From Planctomycetia bacterium (GTDB lineage: Bacteria; Planctomycetota; Planctomycetia; Pirellulales; Thermoguttaceae): a stretch of DNA of 37,501 nt. A program made the translations under genes and the position numbers. Of this stretch, positions 8,939 to 17,726 are shown piece by piece (positions within the stretch are counted from its first letter, which is position 1; each line of letters starts with the position of its first letter). The notes below the pieces were generated by a model. That model searched no databases, was not told the DNA's origin, and saw only the letters and a list, made by a program, of their open reading frames with translations. The stretch is from positions 1 to 37,501 of the forward strand of contig JAUNBR010000036.1 of the NCBI GenBank assembly GCA_030527015.1. The letters are read 5' to 3'.

Positions 8939-9036
8939 ACTGGTACCACTTTAATTTTCGTTTCGTGCGCCTCTTAAAGCAGGCATTCTCAGCGAAGCAA
9001 AATGTCTGGGAAGCGGAATTTTATCGTGTATCATAA
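8938..9036 (+). repeat. 105-bp family repeat, directly following another copy
   Basis: Starts exactly where the previous copy ends; hairpin GGCATTCT/AAAATGTC has mismatches. Confidence 0.85.
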
Positions 9037-9133
9037 TATTTTCCGTGATTTTTCATCAGAGTTTCCTGAGGATATTTTGGTGAAATGTCTGATTAAAGTA
9101 AAGAGTTAAAAAAGTATTTTTTGGTGAGAAATT

Positions 9134-9769
9134 ATGGTGGAAAAAGTTTCTTTGGCGGACTTAATGGCGCGATTTCGGAAGGCATTTCAGAATATTCGTG
9201 ATGAAGTGGAGCTTCTGTCTAAACTTGACGCGGCGACAGGTGATGGTGATCATGGTGTGACCATGGTTCGGATCGTGGATAAGGCAGAAGATGCGCTGAA
9301 TACGAAAGGTGTTTCTGATCCGGCGGCACTTTTTAAGTCCATGGGAATGGGTGCCATGTCTGCTGGTGGTGGATCTGCGGGTCCATTAATGGGACAATTT
9401 TTTATAGGTTTAGCAGGCGGAATTCCTGAAAATGTGGAGGCCATGACGGCTGGAGATGTGGCGAAACTGCTGGAATCTGGATATGCGGGAATGTATAAAT
9501 TCTCGAAAGCGAATGTCGGTGATCGCACGATGATGGATGCTTTAAAACCGGCAGTGGACGCGCTGCTGGAATATTCACATACGGGCACGGATATCGATGA
9601 AATGCTGCAGAGGGCTGCCCATGCTGCGAAAGATGGTGCGCAGGCCACGGAACAGATGCTGGCGAAATTTGGCCGTGCGCGAAATTTGGGAGACAGAGTT
9701 TTAGGAAATCCTGATCCGGGGGCCACTTCGTGGAGCCTGATTTTTAGAGGTCTGGCAGAAAAAAATTGA
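9134..9769 (+). CDS. dhaL: Dihydroxyacetone kinase subunit DhaL
   Basis: Nucleotide-binding subunit that phosphorylates the dihydroxyacetone held by DhaK. The 211 residues have the Mg-nucleotide motif DAATGDGDHGVTM, with Asp32, Asp37 and Asp39 matching the three metal-binding aspartates of DhaL, then SAGGGSAGPLMGQFF, GDRTMMDALKPA and the C-terminal GNPDPGATSW. Length is normal. The ribosome site is weak (GGTGAG at 9123-9128). No dhaM lies next to it and the following gene is unrelated, so either DhaM is elsewhere or the enzyme uses ATP directly. The spacing from dhaK is unusually large for this pair. Confidence 0.95.
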   Translation: MVEKVSLADLMARFRKAFQNIRDEVELLSKLDAATGDGDHGVTMVRIVDKAEDALNTKGVSDPAALFKSMGMGAMSAGGGSAGPLMGQFFIGLAGGIPENVEAMTAGDVAKLLESGYAGMYKFSKANVGDRTMMDALKPAVDALLEYSHTGTDIDEMLQRAAHAAKDGAQATEQMLAKFGRARNLGDRVLGNPDPGATSWSLIFRGLAEKN

Positions 9770-10070
9770 TGCGGATGGAATTCAGAAAACGGAATTTCGT
9801 GGCGGATCGGACTTTCTCTGTGGTAATTTTCAGGAGGGGGCACACACGGGGGCCGATTTTTGAGGAAGGAAGTCTGCAGAAGAAGATTTACTCGGAGAGT
9901 TACGTCTGTTTCGGTGCAGAAAGATTTTGAGGACAGGTACTGTTTCTGTATTCAGATATGATGTTCTGTCTTGAGTATACCTTATGAGTGTGGCAGCGCA
10001 TATTTTGGCGGGAGAATGCTCTGGGAAATAGGAAAATGAACGGATGCTGATTTACATCACGGAGTGTATA

Positions 10071-10174
10071 TATACCCGATACACTATAAATTTTCACTTT
10101 CCTGGCATTTTGCTTCACTGAAAATGCCTGCTTACAGAGCTGCAAAAAACTAAAATTTAAAGTGGACCCAGTAC
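10071..10174 (-). repeat. 105-bp family repeat
   Basis: TATACCCGATACACTATAAA start and AAAGTGGACCCAGTAC end, hairpin GGCATTTT/AAAATGCC intact. Confidence 0.9.
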
Positions 10175-10340
10175 ATTACCATTTTGTATAGTATTTTGCA
10201 TTAAGAAAAACTGCTTTCATGACCCTATAATTTTGTGAGTGTGGAATGTTTTTCAGGTACGTCGAAAGGCGTTTCTGAAACGTAAAATATTTGTGACGCG
10301 GAATTTATGCTGAATCTCCTTTTGGTGTGGTGATTCCAGG

Positions 10341-10402
10341 AACACATTTTCAGTGAAACAAAAATGCTGGAGAACGACAAATTTAGAATGTATCGAGTTT
10401 TA
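10341..10402 (+). repeat. Partial repeat, right half only
   Basis: ACATTTTCAGTGAAACAAAAATGC to AGAATGTATCGAG matches the hairpin and R end. Confidence 0.55.
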
Positions 10403-10456
10403 ATTGTATCAGGTATAATAAAAATTGTATAAGAATAATAAATTATAAAGGATAAA

Positions 10457-13400
10457 ATGAGATTTTCTATTAAAACATATTTTAATCATTATTTTATGAG
10501 TTTTTCTTGCTTAAAAGTGATCCTGGTATTATCTTTTATTGTTTCAGGAACATCTGCATATGGCTCGGAGAAAGATGGAAAAGGAATCGTTTTTCTTGGT
10601 GACTCGATTACCCAGGGCGGAACGTATCTTGCAGGAACGGTCGCTGGATGGCGTTATCAGCTTTTCAAAAATTATGTGGATAACGAGGTTCCATTTTTTC
10701 CCATGGGAATGACAGACGGGGATAATAGAGGCACGGTAACGATAACGCATACGCCGATTTATCGGGGACATCTGTTTAAAAATGTTTCGGAGGCGGCAGC
10801 CAGTGCTCGGTCTTACCAGTATTCTGGGCATCCGGAAAATTCAGGAAATGTTTTAGGGGTTTCTCAGTTTAAATCAGATCCTGGAACGGTTAGGAAGGCG
10901 GTGAATCGTGGGCCGGTGTGTGTAAAACTTGGGCTGGTGAATCCGTATACGGGTACGGCGAATACGTATTATGATGGTGGGCGTCTGGTATCTTATACGG
11001 GCGAAACGTATATGTCGCGGTATGGAGATCTCAGACCTGAAAAACTCTGTGTTTTAATTGGAATTAATGATATTTATGACGGCGGAGATAAGGTCAGAGA
11101 GACTGTACGCTGGGTGCGAGAAATCGTGCAGACATACCAGACATATAATCCGAATATCGAAATTCATGTGTTTAAACTGCTTCCCACGGGGAAAAATAAT
11201 GGAACGGGAGCGAAAAGCGGGTATCCTTATAAGAAATATAATGAATATCTTCAGTCGCTGAATATCTCGAAAGCCTGGTCCACGAAAACATCTAAAGTTT
11301 TTCTTCATGATATTTCGAAAGGTTTTTACGCGAAAGATGGAAGCATGGTGGATGGGCCGGGAGGTGCGCATCCGACAGCTCAGGGAGAACTTATTATCGC
11401 GGGAAATGTGGCGCGTGTACTGGGAGTCGGGCAGCGTACCTGTGGTTTTTCAGAATCTGTGATTCCCATGACAGAGCTGGAATCACAAATTTCTTTTATT
11501 TCGAATAAGGCCCAGGCGTGTGCGAAAATATCCAAAAAGGGTGAATCAGAACGGGTTTTTACCACAGCGGATGTTTCGAAAGTATGTTCACTGAACTCTG
11601 CAAAAAATTTGGTAATAAAAGAGAAGGATTCTGCGCAGGCACAGTTTACCGCGAAATGGTTTTCGTCTGTGGAAGCGACTAAACCTCAGAGAGAATTCGT
11701 TACTGTTTTTAAGGTAAAGATGAATCCGGCGGATAAGGGCGAGACGGTTACGAAACTGACGAAAAAGAACCGATTTTCCATTTCCTGTGGGAATGGGAAA
11801 GATATGGCCGGTACGCTGGAAATCGGAGAAAATGCCGTTTATTGGAACGGTTCTGTCTTGCTTTATGGCACGAATCTGGATATTTACGGATCCGAAACGC
11901 TGGAGGAAGTCGCGGCGGATGACCCCATGACCGGATATTTTACGAAAGAGTTTCATGAATTTCGGATCGTGCATAAAGTGGATCCGGATGGAAATGCTTC
12001 TGGCGGTTATTATGTCTGGCTGAATGATCAGCTTATCGGCGAAAATCTTTCGGGAAAGAAGGTTTCGGATGCACAGAAAGACGTGCTGACGTATGGTAAT
12101 CTGAGTGGCGAAAACGTCTGTTTCGCGGAGATCGCGGGTGCGGCGTTTCAGGTGTCGGCTCTGGAGGAAAACGTGGTCCGCGAGAATAAAGATTCTGGCT
12201 CGGAAGCTTTTGTGAATGGTACAGCGGATTTTAATGATCTTCGAAATGTCTCTAATTTTACTGAAATTTTGACAGAAGTCGGAACTCTGACCGCGTCGGG
12301 GGGGGCTCTTGGTGTTTATACAGGGAATCATGCGGTGGGAGGGACGGCGCTTCAGCTGAAAGGAAATAAACAGGGCAGTTTTACGCTGACGTTCCCGCGG
12401 CCGCTTTCTCGTGAAAAAGTCTTGGAATTTTTGGCAGAAAGATGGACGAATAATAATATTAAAACGAAAACTTTTCTTGTTTATGCACTCGTGGAAGGGG
12501 AAGAAAAACAGATTTTTGATGGTTCAGAAAAAATCGTCGCAGGGAATATGGCTGCTCAGTCCGTACCCTTTTCGGCTAAAATCCCTGCGGGGACAGGTGC
12601 TCTGGTATTTAAATGGGAAACGAATGTTCCTGGATATATAATTGATGAAGTTACACTGAAAGATTCACCGGAGAATTTTAGTTCTCTGAAAGAAGGAATG
12701 TCGGTCACGACATTTAAAATGCCCATGGGAACTCTTAGCGCGAAAGAAGGGAGTGTTAAGGCCAAGAAAAATCACGTGGATGATATGGCACTTCATCTTC
12801 TCGGTGATGAGAAAAACGATAAGATAATGAGGGTGAATTTTCCGGAGGCCACTCAGGGGGAAAGTACTCTGAGTTTTGAAGCGTGGCGGCTTTCTGAGAA
12901 AAAAACATTCTCGTTTTCAGTCTTCGCGATAAATCCGGAGAATGTTTCTAAGAAAATTTTTGATGGTTCAGACGTAATTTCTGGAAAACCATTAAAAGCG
13001 GCTCCACGCTTTTTCATGTCAGTTCCTTCCGAAACAAAAGCCCTTCTGTTTCGGTGGAAAACTCCGGCGGAAGCAGGAATTATTTTGGATCACCTGCTGC
13101 TGGAAGAAGGTGGAAATTATCCTGCATGTTTTACGGATTACACGGTCTCCACGGGGACGTGGCCGGTACTGAAGCGTTTTGAGCAGAATGCTGTGATGAA
13201 AATTACGGTAACCTGTGCGAAAGGTGGACTGCATAAAGGAACGCAGTTCGTTTTCGATTTTTCAAAAACGAATGATCTGGCAGATATAAAGAAGGTGGAA
13301 CTGTACACGTCTTTAACGGAAAATGCCGATTTAACCACCGGCGCGACTCTTGTGTCAGAGGCGGCGGTTCCTGATACGGACGGGAAAGTTACGCTGGAAG

Positions 13401-14716
13401 TATCGAAGGATATTTCACATGTAAAGACTGTGTCGTATTTTCTGAGTGTTACGCTCAGTGATGATGCGAATATCGATAATCGGATCGCGGCGCGGCTCAT
13501 TTCGATTAAATGTCCGGGAGATGCGCGGGCTGTATATCCTTCGGGTGAGTATGTCTTCCAGCGGATGGGAATCGTGCTGGCCAGAGGTGGAGATTCTGTC
13601 ATACGGGGAAATTCTCAGAAGGCCTCTAATAATTTCGCGATTCCAGGAATCGCGGCCGGGAAGGGAAGAATTGTTGCGGTTTTTGACGCACGTTACCGAA
13701 ATGCGACTGACTTGGCCATGTCCACTCCGATAGACGTGGCGAGTATCGTATCTAAAGACGGTGGAAAAACGTGGGGGAAAATTCGTCTGGCGCAGCACTG
13801 GACGTGGGAAGGAAAGGAAGATACTTGGGAAACCGGAGTCGGGGATCCTGCGATTCTTTTTGATCCTGCGGGTGAAGGGACGTTCTGGGTGGCAGGTCTG
13901 ACCGGGCGTGGGATCCGTACCTCCACGAAAGCTCCTGCGCAGATAATTCTCTCGCGCAGTACAGACGGTGAAAACTGGAGTGGATCCGTACAGGGAACCA
14001 CGTATGATGATATTACCAGTCAGGTGAAACATGATTCGTGGAAGAATTGTATCTTTCAGGGACCGGGGCACGGAATTACCATGCGTGACGGAACGCTTGT
14101 TTTTCCGACTCAGATCTGGAGTACCCACGGTGTTTCGGATGGTGGTGCTTATGCGAATATTATTTATTCGAAAGATAATGGTGTTACCTGGCGGTGTGAG
14201 GATAAGGAGAATAATACGAAAGGTAACGGAGCGTCAAAAAGTACTGAGTCGACAGTCGCAGAGCTTTCCACGGATGGTGTTTTAATGCTTAACGCGAGAA
14301 ATCAGACAGGGAATCATTATCGCACGGTCCACACTTCTTCTGATTATGGCAAAACATGGACGCAGCATCCGACACATGCGAATACGCTTGTGGAACCAGG
14401 CGCCTGTCAGGGAAGTCTTCTGTCGGTGCAAAATATTTGTGCGGGAGAAGTGGCGAACGCCCTCTTTTTCTCGAATCCTGCGTCAGCCGGAAATCGTTCT
14501 AAAATGACGATTAAACTTTCACTGGATGATGGAAAGACCTGGGTCAGAAGTCTCCTTTATGATGAACGTCAGTGTGCGGGCTATTCGGATATATGCATGG
14601 CAGATGACGAATATGTCGGTATAATTTATGAGTGTCTGAATGGGAGAAAACATTTAGCGTTTATACGGATACCGGTAAAGGATCTTCTTCCGAAAGTTAT
14701 ATCGGTTTCCCAATAA
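10457..14716 (+). CDS. Secreted multidomain SGNH esterase-sialidase fusion
   Basis: A 1419-residue exported glycan-degrading protein. A signal peptide (about 1-35) precedes an SGNH/GDSL hydrolase domain with GDSITQGG (Ser50), IGIND (Asn204) and DGPGGAHPT (His305), as in carbohydrate esterases. Residues about 378-571 look like a LamG-type beta-sandwich. Two diverged copies of one module follow at about 588-738 and 747-886 (shared IFDGS, ALVFKWET/ALLFRWKT and IIDEVTL/IILDHLLL). A sialidase N-terminal domain lies near 886-1018 and a six-bladed sialidase domain at 1025-1419, with Asp-boxes near 1099, 1168, 1238, 1294 and 1355. Expected catalytic residues are Asp1085, Glu1264 and Tyr1376. The usual Arg of the (F/Y)RIP motif is Ala1061 here. 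Probable role: de-O-acetylation and release of sialic acid. Confidence 0.88.
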   Translation: MRFSIKTYFNHYFMSFSCLKVILVLSFIVSGTSAYGSEKDGKGIVFLGDSITQGGTYLAGTVAGWRYQLFKNYVDNEVPFFPMGMTDGDNRGTVTITHTPIYRGHLFKNVSEAAASARSYQYSGHPENSGNVLGVSQFKSDPGTVRKAVNRGPVCVKLGLVNPYTGTANTYYDGGRLVSYTGETYMSRYGDLRPEKLCVLIGINDIYDGGDKVRETVRWVREIVQTYQTYNPNIEIHVFKLLPTGKNNGTGAKSGYPYKKYNEYLQSLNISKAWSTKTSKVFLHDISKGFYAKDGSMVDGPGGAHPTAQGELIIAGNVARVLGVGQRTCGFSESVIPMTELESQISFISNKAQACAKISKKGESERVFTTADVSKVCSLNSAKNLVIKEKDSAQAQFTAKWFSSVEATKPQREFVTVFKVKMNPADKGETVTKLTKKNRFSISCGNGKDMAGTLEIGENAVYWNGSVLLYGTNLDIYGSETLEEVAADDPMTGYFTKEFHEFRIVHKVDPDGNASGGYYVWLNDQLIGENLSGKKVSDAQKDVLTYGNLSGENVCFAEIAGAAFQVSALEENVVRENKDSGSEAFVNGTADFNDLRNVSNFTEILTEVGTLTASGGALGVYTGNHAVGGTALQLKGNKQGSFTLTFPRPLSREKVLEFLAERWTNNNIKTKTFLVYALVEGEEKQIFDGSEKIVAGNMAAQSVPFSAKIPAGTGALVFKWETNVPGYIIDEVTLKDSPENFSSLKEGMSVTTFKMPMGTLSAKEGSVKAKKNHVDDMALHLLGDEKNDKIMRVNFPEATQGESTLSFEAWRLSEKKTFSFSVFAINPENVSKKIFDGSDVISGKPLKAAPRFFMSVPSETKALLFRWKTPAEAGIILDHLLLEEGGNYPACFTDYTVSTGTWPVLKRFEQNAVMKITVTCAKGGLHKGTQFVFDFSKTNDLADIKKVELYTSLTENADLTTGATLVSEAAVPDTDGKVTLEVSKDISHVKTVSYFLSVTLSDDANIDNRIAARLISIKCPGDARAVYPSGEYVFQRMGIVLARGGDSVIRGNSQKASNNFAIPGIAAGKGRIVAVFDARYRNATDLAMSTPIDVASIVSKDGGKTWGKIRLAQHWTWEGKEDTWETGVGDPAILFDPAGEGTFWVAGLTGRGIRTSTKAPAQIILSRSTDGENWSGSVQGTTYDDITSQVKHDSWKNCIFQGPGHGITMRDGTLVFPTQIWSTHGVSDGGAYANIIYSKDNGVTWRCEDKENNTKGNGASKSTESTVAELSTDGVLMLNARNQTGNHYRTVHTSSDYGKTWTQHPTHANTLVEPGACQGSLLSVQNICAGEVANALFFSNPASAGNRSKMTIKLSLDDGKTWVRSLLYDERQCAGYSDICMADDEYVGIIYECLNGRKHLAFIRIPVKDLLPKVISVSQ

Positions 14717-15078
14717 ATGATATTTTGTGTTCGTGTGGGAGCGGATATTTTGGGCGAAAGTGTCCGGATTCCACTTAAATCCGTTTTTATGCTGTTTTAT
14801 ATCTGATGCGCGATTTTATGGATGCATGATAAATTTTCGCTTCACAGGCATTTTCGCCTCACTAAAAATGCCTGTTTCGGAGCTGCATAAACGGATTTTT
14901 AAAGAAGAATTGGTATATATATATTACGTCAGGTGGTAATAAAATATCTGAGAAATGGAAAATTTATTGTATATGATAAATAATGACATTTCGGAAATAT
15001 GAAATTTCCAGAATTTAATTTATTTCTGGAATAAGGTGTTTTAAGTTTTATTTGAGTTTAAATTTTGTGGAGAAAAAT
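14717..15078. other. Gap before lsrF with a repeat copy
   Basis: Holds a fragment resembling the L end (14768-14790), a reverse-oriented copy (14819-14917) and AT-rich sequence leading to the lsrF ribosome site GTGGAGA (15067-15073). No gene is seen. Confidence 0.65.
14819..14917 (-). repeat. 105-bp family repeat
   Basis: Hairpin GGCATTTT/AAAATGCC, CGCTTCACAGG and AGCTGCATAAACGG are recognisable; an L-like fragment precedes it at 14768-14790. Confidence 0.75.
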
Positions 15079-15960
15079 ATGGCTGACGCAACAGGAAATA
15101 AAAATGCGAAAAATTTTCATGTAGATATTCCAGTCGAAAGTACAGGATTTTATTTGAAAGGTCTAAACGGATATGACTGGGGAATTAAAGACCGTATGAC
15201 GCGGATGTTCGATAAGAAGAGCGGGAAGACCGTGATGCTGGCTTTCGATCATGGATATATTATGGGGCCGACTTCCGGACTGGAACGGATGGATCTGGCG
15301 ATTACGCCATTAATAGAATATGCCGATGTATTAATGTGTACTCGCGGCGCGTTACGTTCCTGTGTGCCGCCGACCAGTAATAAGCCGATCGCCCTGCGGT
15401 GCAGTACAGGAGCGACGATTCTTGGCCGTGAAATGAGTTATGAATGTCTGGGAGTGGCGATCGATGATGCGATTCGGCTGAATGCCAGCTGTATGGCGGT
15501 GCAGGTTTTTATCGGAGCGGAGTATGAGCATAATTCACTGGATAATTTAGCTCAGAGTATAGACGCGGGGGTGCGTCATGGAATTCCCACGCTGGGAGTG
15601 ACGGCGGTGGGGAAAGATATGGTGCGTGATTCCCGGTATCTTGGAATGGCGACTCGTGTATGTGCGGAAATTGGCTGTCAGTTCGTCAAGACTTATTACT
15701 GTGAAGGTTTTGAGGATGTCGCGGCGGGATGTCCTGTTCCGATCGTAGTGGCAGGGGGAAAGAAAATTCCCGAAAAAGATGCCTTACAGCTCTGTTATGA
15801 TTCGATTAATGAAGGAGCGGCAGGTGTGGATATGGGGCGGAATATTTTTCAGGCGGAATGTCCTGTTTCCATGCTTCAGGCGGTGCGGGAAGTGGTGCAT
15901 CACGGTCAGTCGGTGGAACATGCGTATCAGATGTACTGTGATTTAAAAGAAAAAAAATAA
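15079..15960 (+). CDS. lsrF: LsrF-like class I aldolase/thiolase (3-hydroxy-5-phosphonooxypentane-2,4-dione thiolase)
   Basis: In enteric bacteria LsrF completes autoinducer-2 breakdown, transferring an acetyl group from phospho-HPD to coenzyme A and releasing dihydroxyacetone phosphate. This 293-residue protein matches that pattern over its full length: KTVMLAFDHGYIMGPTSGLE, ADVLMCTRGALRS, FIGAEYEHNS, VTAVGKDMVRDSRY, VKTYYCEGF (Lys204 as the Schiff-base lysine), CPVPIVVAGGKK and GAAGVDMGRNIFQ. A TTG at 15052 is in frame, but the ATG at 15079 has a ribosome site (GTGGAGA) and gives a MAD start like the E. coli protein. No other lsr genes are present, so another DhnA-family substrate is possible. 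Confidence 0.88.
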   Translation: MADATGNKNAKNFHVDIPVESTGFYLKGLNGYDWGIKDRMTRMFDKKSGKTVMLAFDHGYIMGPTSGLERMDLAITPLIEYADVLMCTRGALRSCVPPTSNKPIALRCSTGATILGREMSYECLGVAIDDAIRLNASCMAVQVFIGAEYEHNSLDNLAQSIDAGVRHGIPTLGVTAVGKDMVRDSRYLGMATRVCAEIGCQFVKTYYCEGFEDVAAGCPVPIVVAGGKKIPEKDALQLCYDSINEGAAGVDMGRNIFQAECPVSMLQAVREVVHHGQSVEHAYQMYCDLKEKK

Positions 15961-16168
15961 GTGCACCGATTTAAATTTTTATGATGTTTTCCGGATTTAC
16001 AGCAGAAGAAATTTTGTGTGTAAATCCGGTTTCCTGATTTTTTGTTGATTCATCCATGTGGATATGGTGGCATTTTTGATGGAGTAAGTGACTGTATTTT
16101 TACGGTGTAAAATGTCTCGGAGAGAGTATCTCTGACGGTCTGATGAAATAAAAATAACACGGTAAATA

Positions 16169-16273
16169 TGCTGGCTCCACTTTAAATTTTCGTTTTGTGC
16201 TTCTCTGAAAGCAGGCATTTTCAGTGAAGCATAATGCCGGAGAAGTGGAATTTTGTAGAGTGTATCGGGGATA
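16169..16273 (+). repeat. 105-bp family repeat, pair member 1
   Basis: Shares the unusual CTGGCTCC, GTGCTTCTCTG and GAAGCATAATGCC variants with 16471-16574. Confidence 0.93.
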
Positions 16274-16369
16274 ATCTTTGTGTTTTTTATACCCGATGCA
16301 CATAAAATTTTTTTCTTGCATTTCACGGTTTTTGAAATGCTGCCGACCGGTTCCAGAAACTTTATTTTC

Positions 16370-16470
16370 AGAGACGCTATAAATTTTTACTTCTCATGTC
16401 TGCTGACAGGCCAGCTTTTTTTGCCTTACTGAAAACATCTGCTTTTATGGCTGAGTAAAATGGAAAATGA
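16370..16470 (-). repeat. Degenerate repeat with GACAGGCCAG module
   Basis: GACGCTATAAATTTTTACTT start and ACTGAAAACATCTGC middle; TCTGCTGACAGGCCAG lies where the hairpin arm should be. Confidence 0.5.
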
Positions 16471-16574
16471 TACTGGCTCCACTTTAAATTTCCGTTTTGT
16501 GCTTCTCTGAAAACAGGCATTTTCAGCGAAGCATAATGCCGGAGAAGTGGAATTTATAGTGCATCGGGTATAAA
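16471..16574 (+). repeat. 105-bp family repeat, pair member 2
   Basis: Near-identical to 16169-16273; ends GTGCATCGGGTATA. Confidence 0.93.
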
Positions 16575-16708
16575 GCAGCATCAGTATGAAATGAATCGCG
16601 GGGGTATAAAATGTTTGGGGCAAGAAAGATACCGGTGCAGGACATGTTTAGCGTGTGTTTATCGATAATTTTGTGGAAGTGGTGTGCGCATTCATGTTTT
16701 GAGTAATC

Positions 16709-16740
16709 AGTGACCACTTTTAAATTTCTGTTTTTAAGAG
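16709..16740 (+). repeat. L-end fragment abutting the AEC permease start
   Basis: GTGACCACTTTTAAATTTCTG matches the L end; it stops two bases before the ATG. Confidence 0.5.
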
Positions 16741-16742
16741 AG

Positions 16743-17726
16743 ATGGATAATCCAGTTTTTCAGGCTTCTTTGGCGGTTTTTTTGATTATGCTTGTCGGAT
16801 GCGTGCTGCGACATTTTCGTTGGCTGGCACCGGAAGCAGATCGAACTTTATTAAATCTTTCCGTTAATTTTTTGTATCCGTGTCTGATTTTTAGTAAAAT
16901 CTTTCGGACAGATCTCAGCGCACATTTTTCGTCACTCTGGTTATTTCCAGTATGTGGTTTCACGGTAATTATTATAGGGATATTTTTTTCTTGGATTTTT
17001 ACCATTTTTCCCGCGGTGGTAACGGGATTACATAATAAGGCGCAGCGACGGACGTTTATTGCGTGTGTTTCCATGATTAATTATGGGTTTTTGCCCATTC
17101 CATTAATCATGCAGCTGTATCCAGAGAATGATGAACTGTTAACTCTTCTTTTTGTGTTTAATCTTGGTCTGGAATTCGCACTCTGGACGTGTGTTGTGCC
17201 TCTGATGGCTGGTGGCCTGGAGCGGGGGTGGTGGAAAAAACTTTTTAGGATTCCGTTACTGGCGATTCTTTTTGCGGTTACGGCGAATTTTTTAGGATTC
17301 AGTCATTATATTTCTGGGGGAATGATGACCGCTCTGGATATGCTGGGCATGTCACAGATTCCACTGGCGTTAATTATGATAGGTGCAATTATTTATGATG
17401 AGCTGGCCGGGAATTTTCGTTCCGTCAGGCGCAGAGACACAGTTAAAATTATTATAGGAACTCTGCTTGTGCGTGCAGCCATTTTGCCTCTGTGTATGAT
17501 TTTACTTGCCTGCTGTCTGCCGGATTATCCGTGGCTTCAAAAAATAATTGTGATTCAGGCGGCCATGCCCTGTGCGACGACTCCGATTATGTTCGCAAGA
17601 ATGTATGAAGGTGCGTCAGATGTCGCGGTACGAACTGTTCTGGTCTCGAGTGTCGCGTCACTGGTTACGGTGGTCTTCTGGGTCTCATGGGGAATGTGGA
17701 TGATCGGCTCACCTCTTCTGGCGTAA
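16743..17726 (+). CDS. AEC (auxin efflux carrier) family permease
   Basis: A 327-residue inner-membrane transporter with about ten hydrophobic helices. The beginning (VFQASLAVFLIMLVGCVLR, then LLNLSVNFLYPCLIFSKIF) and the second half (ALDMLGMSQIPLALIMIGA, then IQAAMPCATTPIMFARMYE) match the two inverted halves of the AEC/bile-acid-related fold. Substrates of bacterial members include malate and other small organic acids; nothing here identifies this one. An in-frame GTG at 16710 exists, but it lies in a repeat fragment, so I take the ATG at 16743, with AAGAGAG just upstream supplied by the repeat edge. Confidence 0.85.
   Translation: MDNPVFQASLAVFLIMLVGCVLRHFRWLAPEADRTLLNLSVNFLYPCLIFSKIFRTDLSAHFSSLWLFPVCGFTVIIIGIFFSWIFTIFPAVVTGLHNKAQRRTFIACVSMINYGFLPIPLIMQLYPENDELLTLLFVFNLGLEFALWTCVVPLMAGGLERGWWKKLFRIPLLAILFAVTANFLGFSHYISGGMMTALDMLGMSQIPLALIMIGAIIYDELAGNFRSVRRRDTVKIIIGTLLVRAAILPLCMILLACCLPDYPWLQKIIVIQAAMPCATTPIMFARMYEGASDVAVRTVLVSSVASLVTVVFWVSWGMWMIGSPLLA

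Larger units (their letters stand above)
8779..9133. other. Gap between dhaK and dhaL filled by two repeats
   Basis: Two head-to-tail repeat copies (8808-8938 and 8938-9036) occupy most of this spacer. The remaining 100 bases lead into dhaL. No gene is seen. Confidence 0.7.
9770..10456. other. 690-bp gene-free region before the sialidase gene
   Basis: The first 300 bases are non-repetitive and not AT-rich, and I recognise nothing in them; a decayed gene is possible but not shown. A full repeat copy lies at 10071-10174 and a degenerate right half at 10341-10402. The short leader has TATAAT at 10414-10419 and the ribosome site AAAGGA just before the ATG at 10457. Confidence 0.6.
15961..16742. 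other. 780-bp repeat cluster before the AEC permease
   Basis: Contains two near-identical direct copies (16169-16273 and 16471-16574), a degenerate reverse copy with extra sequence (16370-16470), an isolated R-end fragment (about 16288-16310) and an L-end fragment (16709-16740) abutting the permease start. No gene is seen; the open frames here are repeat translations. Confidence 0.7.

Noticed and set aside
9770..10070. A tRNA or small RNA gene in the less AT-rich spacer
   Set aside because: No TTCRA-type T-arm, acceptor pairing or strong hairpin with a T run could be made out.
9900..10145. An 81-codon minus-strand open frame
   Set aside because: Starts inside the repeat at 10071-10174 and shows no family pattern.
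13415..14128. A 237-codon minus-strand frame inside the sialidase gene
   Set aside because: Arg/Pro-rich shadow frame opposite the sialidase domain.
15997..16717. Several overlapping minus-strand frames encoding CFTENACFQ-like peptides
   Set aside because: They are the repeat copies at 16169 and 16471 read on the opposite strand.
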